Positions 59,190-64,000 of a DNA stretch of 64,000 bases are shown here, piece after piece. The DNA comes from Pseudonocardia nigra (GTDB lineage Bacteria; Actinomycetota; Actinomycetes; Mycobacteriales; Pseudonocardiaceae), in NCBI RefSeq assembly GCF_019396355.1, contig NZ_JAHKRK010000012.1, positions 1 through 64,000 on the forward strand, read 5' to 3'. Every line of letters starts with the position of its first letter. The first letter of the stretch is position 1. Both the position numbers and the translations under genes were made by a program. The notes below the pieces were generated by a model, which searched no databases, was not told the origin of the DNA, and saw nothing but the letters and a program-made list of their open reading frames with translations.

Positions 59190-59536
59190 GTGCCCTCTCC
59201 CCTGCACGTGATCGTGATCGGCGACGGTATCGGCGGGCTGTGCCTGGCGCAGGGGCTGCGCCGGGCGGGTGTGTCGGTGGCGGTGTACGAGCGCGATGCC
59301 TCACCCGGCAGCCGCCGGGAGGGTTACCGGATCCACGTCGACCCCGTCGGCGCCCGCTCGCTGCGGGCGTGCCTGTCGCAGCCGCTCTGGGAGGCGCAGC
59401 CCGTCCTGCGGCGCGAACTGGCGCTACGACGGGACGTTCGGCGGGGCCGTTGTGCCCGGCACCGGCGTCGCGGCGGCGCTCCTGCGCCGCCACGGCATCG
59501 CGGTGGAGGGCGCCGACGGCCGCCCGCTGACGACGA
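59190..59536 (+). pseudogene. FAD-dependent monooxygenase remnant
   Basis: GTG 59190 begins LHVIVIGDGIGGLCLAQGLR and continues VAVYERDASPGSRREGYRIH, the FAD-binding start of PHBH-type monooxygenases. After about residue 75 the similarity is lost, and short coding-like sequence appears in another frame (YDGTFGGAVVPGTGVAAALL) before the convergent hydrolase stop at 59537. About 300 residues are missing. TetR next to FAD-monooxygenase is a common regulator-target pair; both are decayed here. Confidence 0.6.
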
Positions 59537-60955
59537 TCAGGCCGGGAAGCGCTCGCCGACCCAGCCGGTGACGAGGTCGAGCACCTGCTGGTCGATCGTC
59601 GTCGGGATCGTGGCGTACTCCTCGATCGCACCGGTGATCGCCGGCTGCATGAGGTGGTTGAGCCCGGGGAAGGCGCGGATCGTCGGGTCGGGGTGGCCGG
59701 CCAGCAGCTCACGCAGCACGGGTTCGCTCTGGGACGCCGGCACCTGCAGGTCCTTGCCGCCGAAGAAGGCGAGCACCGGCACGTCGAGCGCGCGCAGGGA
59801 CTCCGTCGGGTCGTGGGTGAGGAACGAGCGCATGTACGGGCTCACCATGCTCTCGACCTGGGCCTGCACCTGCTCCGGGGAGGGCTGCTGGTCGGCGGGA
59901 AGCCCCGCGGTCTGCTCCGCGATCTGCTCCTCGACGAGCGCCCTCGCCGCCGCGTAGTCCTCCGCGCGCAGCAGCCCGATGAGCTCCCGGACGTAGGCGA
60001 CCTGGTCCTCGACCTGCGCGGCGGGCGTGCCCGCCGCCTCCATCAGCAGCCGGTTCTGCGCGACGAGCACGTCCTCCCCCGACACCGCCGGACCGGCCAT
60101 GGTCACCACGAACGCGACATCGGTCCGCCCCGCCACCAGCGGTGCGAGGTAGCCGCCCTCGCTGTGGCCGAGGAGCCCGATCCGCTCCGGGTCGATCTCC
60201 GGGCGCCCGCGCAGGAACTCCACACCGGCCACGACGTCGCCCACGAGGTCGTCGTACGTCGACGTGGCCAGCGTTCCGCCGGAACCCCCGACGCCCCGGT
60301 CGTCGACGCGCAGCATGGCGTGGCCCGCCCGGGTGAGCGCGTCGGCCAGCAGCAGGAACGGCTTGTGCCCGAACAGCTCCTCGTCGCGGTTCTGGGCGCC
60401 GCTGCCGGTGATCAGCAGGACCGCGGTGAACGGACCGTCGCCCTCGGGGAGCGTGAGCGTGCCGGCGAGGTCGATCTCGCCGCTGCGGTAGGTGACCTCC
60501 TCCGCGCGGTACGGGAACGGCGGCTGCGGCTCCTGCGGGCGCTCGGGGGCCGTGGCCGTGCCGGGGCGCAGCACCAGCGGGAACGTCTGGCCGTTCTGGG
60601 TGAACTCGCCCTCGATCGCGGTCCCGTCCGCGGCCACCACGCCTCGGAACCGCGCGTCGCCGGGGACCTCGGGAAGGGTGAACGCCAGCTCGCAGCCGTC
60701 GAGCCGGACGTCGCCGAGCGGCATGGCGGCGATGCCCTGGACCGGGATGTCGATCTCCCCGCGCAGCCCGTCACCCTCGTGGAGGATGCGGATGCCGACG
60801 TCCAGCGGCGACCCGGGGATCTCGATCGGCCCCGTCCAGTCCCCCGTCACCGCCTCCGCGCCGACCGGATCAGGTGGGGCGGCCGCGGGAGGTGCGGCGG
60901 CACAGCCGACGAGCAGCGCGAGCAGGAGCGGGACGACGACGAGCAGGCGGCGCAT
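59537..60955 (-). CDS. Exported alpha/beta-hydrolase lipoprotein
   Basis: 472 residues. A signal peptide with lipobox LLVGC (Cys18) precedes a roughly 120-residue beta-rich domain (GDWTGPIEIPGSPLDVGIRI), then an alpha/beta-hydrolase with LLITGSGAQNRDEE, nucleophile elbow LLGHSEGGYLAP, DVPVLAFFGGKDLQVP and the catalytic His in PGLNHLMQP. This DUF3887/COG1073-like arrangement is seen in secreted esterases of unknown substrate. ATG 60955 gives the best signal peptide. It is divergent from padR. Confidence 0.87.
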   Translation of the reverse strand: MRRLLVVVPLLLALLVGCAAAPPAAAPPDPVGAEAVTGDWTGPIEIPGSPLDVGIRILHEGDGLRGEIDIPVQGIAAMPLGDVRLDGCELAFTLPEVPGDARFRGVVAADGTAIEGEFTQNGQTFPLVLRPGTATAPERPQEPQPPFPYRAEEVTYRSGEIDLAGTLTLPEGDGPFTAVLLITGSGAQNRDEELFGHKPFLLLADALTRAGHAMLRVDDRGVGGSGGTLATSTYDDLVGDVVAGVEFLRGRPEIDPERIGLLGHSEGGYLAPLVAGRTDVAFVVTMAGPAVSGEDVLVAQNRLLMEAAGTPAAQVEDQVAYVRELIGLLRAEDYAAARALVEEQIAEQTAGLPADQQPSPEQVQAQVESMVSPYMRSFLTHDPTESLRALDVPVLAFFGGKDLQVPASQSEPVLRELLAGHPDPTIRAFPGLNHLMQPAITGAIEEYATIPTTIDQQVLDLVTGWVGERFPA

Positions 60956-61056
60956 GACGATCACGTTAGGGCGACGCGCCTTCCGGACCGGGCCGCGCGG
61001 GCGAACCGATGACAGGGGCAGCGAGGACCTGTGACACCTGTCAGTTGCCAACTCGA

Positions 61057-61078
61057 CTATCGCGATATATCGTGATAG
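61057..61078 (+). promoter_or_regulatory. PadR-type palindromic operator
   Basis: CTATCGCGATATATCGTGATAG is a 22-bp inverted repeat with one mismatched pair, read here as two halves CTATCGCGATA and TATCGTGATAG. It is located 41 bp upstream of the padR-like start and 100 bp from the divergent hydrolase gene, with the AT-rich core likely in the -10 region. ATATC-based palindromes of this type are typical for actinobacterial PadR/Vtr regulators. Confidence 0.6.
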
Positions 61079-61118
61079 CACGCGAGCAGATCGCTCGTAG
61101 TCGAGAGGAGATCCAACG

Positions 61119-61832
61119 ATGAACGCGATGAACCCCGCATGGGACAACCCGTGGCTCGCCTTCCGTGGCCGCGGCCGTCGCCACGCTCACCCGCGCCCGC
61201 CGTTCCCGCCCCACGCGGCGGCGATGGACGCACCGCCGCCGCCGTTCACCGGAGACGAGGACGACGCGGATCCCCGCGGGCGCAGGCGGGGAAGGCGGCA
61301 CGGGGCGCCGTTCGGGCCGGGCTTTCCTGGCATGCCGCCGATGCGCGGCCCCTTCCCCGGGCCCCGCGGACCGCGCGGGCGCCGTGGCCGCCGGACGGCG
61401 CGCGGCGACATCCGGGCCGCGGTCCTGGCACTGGTCGCGGAGCAGCCGCGGCACGGGTACGAGATCATCCAGGAGATCGCCGAGCGCTCCGGCGGGGCCT
61501 GGCGCCCCAGCCCGGGCTCGGTCTACCCGACGCTGTCGCAGCTGGAGGACGAGGGCCTGGTCCGCGTCGAACAGACCGACGGCCGCCGGGTCGTGCACCT
61601 CACCGAGGAGGGCACCCGGTACGTCGACGAGCACCGCGCGGAGCTCGACGCGGTGTGGGAGTCGGTGGGCCGCGACGTCGACACCGACGCCGTCGAGCTC
61701 TGGGAACAGCTGGGCCAGCTGCACGCCGCGGCGCAGCAGGTGATGGCCGCCGGCACGCCGGAGCAGATCGCCACCGCCACGGAGGCGCTGGCCGAGGCGC
61801 GCAAGACGATCTACCGCCTGCTGGCCGAGTGA
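61119..61832 (+). CDS. PadR-family transcriptional regulator with Pro/Gly/Arg-rich N-terminus
   Basis: 237 residues. The PadR winged helix is at about 95-165 (VAEQPRHGYEIIQEIAERSG, PSPGSVYPTLSQLEDEGLVR, HLTEEGTRYVDEH), followed by a dimerisation helix. The first 90 residues are a low-complexity His/Pro/Gly/Arg segment (FPGMPPMRGPFPGPRGPRGR). GAGAGGAG precedes the ATG at 61119. It probably represses itself and perhaps the divergent lipoprotein hydrolase through the palindrome at 61057-61078. The disordered basic tail could bind DNA or metal. Confidence 0.9.
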   Translation: MNAMNPAWDNPWLAFRGRGRRHAHPRPPFPPHAAAMDAPPPPFTGDEDDADPRGRRRGRRHGAPFGPGFPGMPPMRGPFPGPRGPRGRRGRRTARGDIRAAVLALVAEQPRHGYEIIQEIAERSGGAWRPSPGSVYPTLSQLEDEGLVRVEQTDGRRVVHLTEEGTRYVDEHRAELDAVWESVGRDVDTDAVELWEQLGQLHAAAQQVMAAGTPEQIATATEALAEARKTIYRLLAE

Positions 61833-61833
61833 A

Positions 61834-61888
61834 TTGCAGCAAAGCCACTTTCACGCAAGCACATGGCGTGAAAGTGGCTTTGCTGTAA
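61834..61888. terminator. 23-bp stem palindrome between convergent genes (element copy 2)
   Basis: Arms 61834-61856 and 61866-61888 pair at 22 of 23 positions; the left arm begins TTGCAGCAAAGCCACTTTC. It is the same element as at 28998-29054, here overlapping the end of padR and facing the SCO5389-like gene. Probable bidirectional terminator and dispersed repeat. Confidence 0.7.
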
Positions 61889-61898
61889 CGGGCCGACC

Positions 61899-62294
61899 TC
61901 AGCAGTCGCGCAGCTCCGGGCTCTGGTTCAGCACCTGCCCGCGCGGGCTGATGAACTCCCGGTAGACCGGCCCGTCGACGTCGGCGGGGGCGAACGCTGC
62001 CACGCGGTGGCAGTTCTGGAATGCGAACACCACGCCGAAGTGGCGCTCCAGCGCACCGCGGATCGCGTTGCTGGCCAGCGCGCGCAGCAGCTGCCCGCGG
62101 TGGGTCTCCGACGGCGGCGGGACCTCGTGCTCGCCGAACGGCGCGTCGGGCCGGGCGACGCGGTCGTCGGCGGCGGCGGAGACGACCTCCCAGGCGTAGG
62201 GCAGGGAGCCGCGGACGACGGCGACGAACTGGGCGTCGTCGAGCTGCCCGCGCTCGGCGGCGGTGAGCACGTGGGTGGGGACGTCGAGGGACAC
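61899..62294 (-). CDS. SCO5389-family conserved actinobacterial protein
   Basis: 131 residues. Conserved features of the family are SLPYAWEVVSAAADD in the first third, PPPSETHRGQLLRALASNAI, and RGALERHFGVVFAFQNCHRV near residue 85, with the ending GQVLNQSPELRDC. The function is unknown; it is compact and cytoplasmic. GTG 62294 follows GGAGG. It lies 37 bp downstream of a MinD-like ATPase gene on the same strand, so the two form an operon. Confidence 0.87.
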   Translation of the reverse strand: MSLDVPTHVLTAAERGQLDDAQFVAVVRGSLPYAWEVVSAAADDRVARPDAPFGEHEVPPPSETHRGQLLRALASNAIRGALERHFGVVFAFQNCHRVAAFAPADVDGPVYREFISPRGQVLNQSPELRDC

Positions 62295-62331
62295 AGAACC
62301 TCCTGGCTGGTGACGGATGGTGCTCGAACAG

Positions 62332-63291
62332 TTACGCACGGACCGGGCGCAGCGCACCAGGTCCCGGCACGAAGTCGGGGTCCACCTGGGCGGCGAGATC
62401 GGCACCGACGGCGCGGTTGCCCCAGGCGGCCGCGTTGCGCAGGTGGAACTCGACGGTGCAGCGGTGGTAGGCGGCCCAGTCCCGCTGCCGCCCGTCGAGC
62501 GCCGCGAGCACGGCGTCGAGCACGGCGAGGTTCGCCGGCTCGAGGGCACCGATGGGGGCGCTGTCGCCGCGTTCGGCAGCGCGCACCCAGGCCGACTGGC
62601 CGAGCCAGCCCAGCAGGGCGTCGCCGACCTGCTCGCGCAGGTACGCGACGTCGCTCGGGTCGGCCACCTTGTTGCCCAGCACCCGCAGGGCCACCCCGTG
62701 CCCCGCGGCGTGCTCGGCGTACTGCCGGTAGACGCCCACGCCGCGCCGGGTCGGCTCGCTGACCAGCACGGTCAGGTCGAAGCGGGTGAACAGCCCGGAC
62801 GCGAACGCGTCGGCGCCCGCGGTCATGTCGACCACCACGTACTCGCCGGGCCCGTCCACGAGGTGGTTGAGGTAGAGCTCCACCGCGCCGGTCTTCGAGT
62901 GGTAGCAGGACACGCCGATGTCGGCCTCGTCGAACTCACCGGTGACGAGGTGGCGCACACCGCCCGCGACGGCCGCGTACCGCGTGAGCAGCTCGCCGTC
63001 CGGCGCGAGGTCCAGCAGCCGCGACCCCGGGCCCGGCGGCGTCGTCTTGATCATCGCCTCGGCGGACGGGATGCGTGGGTTCGTGCCGCGCAGGTGGTCC
63101 TTGAGCCACGCCAGGTCGGTGCCGAGCGCACGCGGCGGCGGGCCGTCGTGGCCGAAGGCCTGGCCGAGGTGCTGGTTGATGTCGGCATCGATCGCGAGGA
63201 CGGGTTTGCCCAACTCGGCGAGGTAGCGGCTGAACATCGCCGCCGTCGTCGTCTTCCCGCTGCCGCCCTTGCCGACGAACGCGATGCGCAC
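62332..63291 (-). CDS. MinD/ParA-like ATPase (CooC-type)
   Basis: 319 residues. The deviant Walker A motif is FVGKGGSGKTTTAAMF at the N-terminus, with ATP-coordinating IDADINQHLGQ and the Walker B-like EYVVVDMTAGADAF. The CooC/nitrogenase-iron-like branch of SIMIBI ATPases is the best fit; some act in metal insertion, others in positioning. The C-terminal third (RDWAAYHRCTVEFHLRNAAA) is lineage-specific. GTG 63291 is the start. A Zur-like box 41 bp upstream and the coupled SCO5389-type gene suggest a metal-linked role, as inference. Confidence 0.85.
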   Translation of the reverse strand: MRIAFVGKGGSGKTTTAAMFSRYLAELGKPVLAIDADINQHLGQAFGHDGPPPRALGTDLAWLKDHLRGTNPRIPSAEAMIKTTPPGPGSRLLDLAPDGELLTRYAAVAGGVRHLVTGEFDEADIGVSCYHSKTGAVELYLNHLVDGPGEYVVVDMTAGADAFASGLFTRFDLTVLVSEPTRRGVGVYRQYAEHAAGHGVALRVLGNKVADPSDVAYLREQVGDALLGWLGQSAWVRAAERGDSAPIGALEPANLAVLDAVLAALDGRQRDWAAYHRCTVEFHLRNAAAWGNRAVGADLAAQVDPDFVPGPGALRPVRA

Positions 63292-63331
63292 CCGGCGCCC
63301 CTCTCCGTTGATCTTCGTCGCGAGGCGCTAA

Positions 63332-63346
63332 TGATAAGCATTTCCA
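63332..63346 (-). promoter_or_regulatory. Zur/Fur-like box upstream of the ATPase gene
   Basis: On the minus strand TGGAAATGCTTATCA matches the actinobacterial Zur consensus TGAAAATGATTTTCA at 12 of 15 positions; the flanks TTAGCG extend a weaker symmetry. It is AT-rich in a very GC-rich spacer and placed 41 bp before the GTG, suitable for repression. Confidence 0.45.
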
Positions 63347-63385
63347 CTAACGGGTGAGGGGTGCGGCTCCGGCGGGACGGCGGCG

Positions 63386-64000
63386 TCAGCGGACGCGGGC
63401 GGTGACGCGCTCCTGCCCGGAACGGGCGCGACGGCGGGTCGCGAGAACCTCGCGCAGCGGGGGCACGACGACGCCCTCGGACGCCATCTTGCGCCGGGCC
63501 CGGCGGCGGGCGACCAGCACGCCGACGAGCGCGAACGCCCAGATGACGTACTGGACCGTCCAGGCGACGCGGAACGCCTCCGGCGTGTAGCCGTCGGCGG
63601 GCCCGGCGATCCCGAGCACGACCCCGACGCCGAACGCGACGAGCAGCGATGCGACGAACCCGCCGACGTTGACGATGCCCACGGCGGCGCCCTGCCGGTG
63701 ACCGGGGTTGAAGGTGCGGGCGTAGTCGAACCCGACCATGGACGCCGGACCGCCGAGCGCCAGCACGACGACCAGCAGCATCAGCAGCCACGGCGGAGCC
63801 GGCGGCGGGACGGCGAGGACGATCGTCCACATCAGCGCCGTCGTGCCGATCACGGCGAGCACCAGCCAGGAGCGCCGCAGCGGGTGCCGGGCGGTGAACT
63901 CGCCGAACAGCGGCCCGGCGACGATCCCGACGCCCACCAGCAGCGCGAGCATCGCGCTCGCCGCGCCGTCGGAGAAGCCCTGGCCCGCGACCAGGTAGGG
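63386..64000 (-). CDS. MFS transporter, C-terminal part (continues beyond the window)
   Basis: The visible 204 residues cover roughly the last five to six membrane helices: AMLALLVGVGIVAGPLFGEF, LAVIGTTALMWTIVLAVP, ASMVGFDYARTFNPGHRQGA, GIVNVGGFVASLLVAFGVG and a basic C-terminal tail RRRARRKMASEG. The conserved FDYART-FNP loop is typical of a nitrate/oxalate-like MFS branch in actinobacteria. The frame is open to the window edge, so the N-terminus lies outside. Transport specificity is unknown. Confidence 0.85.
   Translation of the reverse strand, partial: PYLVAGQGFSDGAASAMLALLVGVGIVAGPLFGEFTARHPLRRSWLVLAVIGTTALMWTIVLAVPPPAPPWLLMLLVVVLALGGPASMVGFDYARTFNPGHRQGAAVGIVNVGGFVASLLVAFGVGVVLGIAGPADGYTPEAFRVAWTVQYVIWAFALVGVLVARRRARRKMASEGVVVPPLREVLATRRRARSGQERVTARVR

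Overview
The window is a 64 kb piece of a very GC-rich actinobacterial chromosome. Many genes start with GTG, spacers are short, and SD sequences are of the GGAGG type. The gene content fits a mycothiol-using member of the Pseudonocardiales (Pseudonocardia-like): the block glnE, glnA2, CaeA-type lipoprotein hydrolase, panB; the block ideR, galE, DUF4192, sthA; a mycothiol-type maleylpyruvate isomerase; an XRE/DUF397 pair; and SCO5389-type genes. The genus is an inference; no rRNA or other taxonomic marker is present.

Layout. 1-2.8 kb: a decaying glycosyltransferase locus, with a GT9 cut short and a GT2-GT4 fusion that is frameshifted. 2.9-7.9 kb: a three-part Rieske oxygenase system (oxygenase, frameshifted reductase, ferredoxin), a divergent IclR regulator and a DadA-type amine/amino-acid dehydrogenase, which together resemble an N-demethylation or ring-hydroxylation catabolic unit. 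8-14.3 kb: an orphan response regulator without its phospho-acceptor Asp, an MFS transporter, and a divergent Opp/Dpp-type importer operon without ATPases that ends in a TauD-like dioxygenase. 14.3-23.7 kb: GntP permease, SDR and Zn-dehydrogenase, cupin, DUF1992, EamA, GlcG-like protein, Ddn-like protein, M50-like protease, MerR and LysE. 23.7-33.2 kb: nitrogen-control genes glnE and glnA2, an XRE/DUF397 pair, GNAT, esterase and panB. 33.7-43.3 kb: GCS2 ligase, nitroreductase, RNase II-type protein, the lower gentisate-type pathway (maleylpyruvate isomerase and FAH hydrolase), a solitary CoxL-like molybdenum subunit and class I fumarase. 43.4-54 kb: a Pat-type acetyltransferase/acyl-CoA synthetase coupled to an AcuC deacetylase, a sulfurtransferase, then ideR, galE, DUF4192, sthA and an M23 peptidase. 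54.4-64 kb: a coiled-coil protein, nfi, a quinone-type oxidoreductase, DUF1232, lipoproteins, TetR/FAD-monooxygenase remnants, PadR, a SCO5389-like protein, a MinD/CooC-like ATPase and an MFS transporter running off the window.

The most unusual material is between genes. Arrays with a 22-nt period built on GAGTCGCCCG occur three times, each in sense orientation just after a stop codon. A long palindrome (GCAGCAAAGCCACTTTC arms) occurs twice. A 57-nt palindromic element occurs twice, once next to a tandem A-B-A-B array. Several regulatory sites can be proposed: operator-like palindromes for IclR, MerR and PadR, an IdeR-like box, a GlnR half-box, a Zur-like box and two structured 5' leaders. 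At least six genes look broken (truncated, frameshifted, interrupted by a stop, or without a canonical start); sequencing error cannot be told from real decay by reading alone. No tRNA, rRNA, CRISPR array, intact insertion sequence or prophage was recognised.
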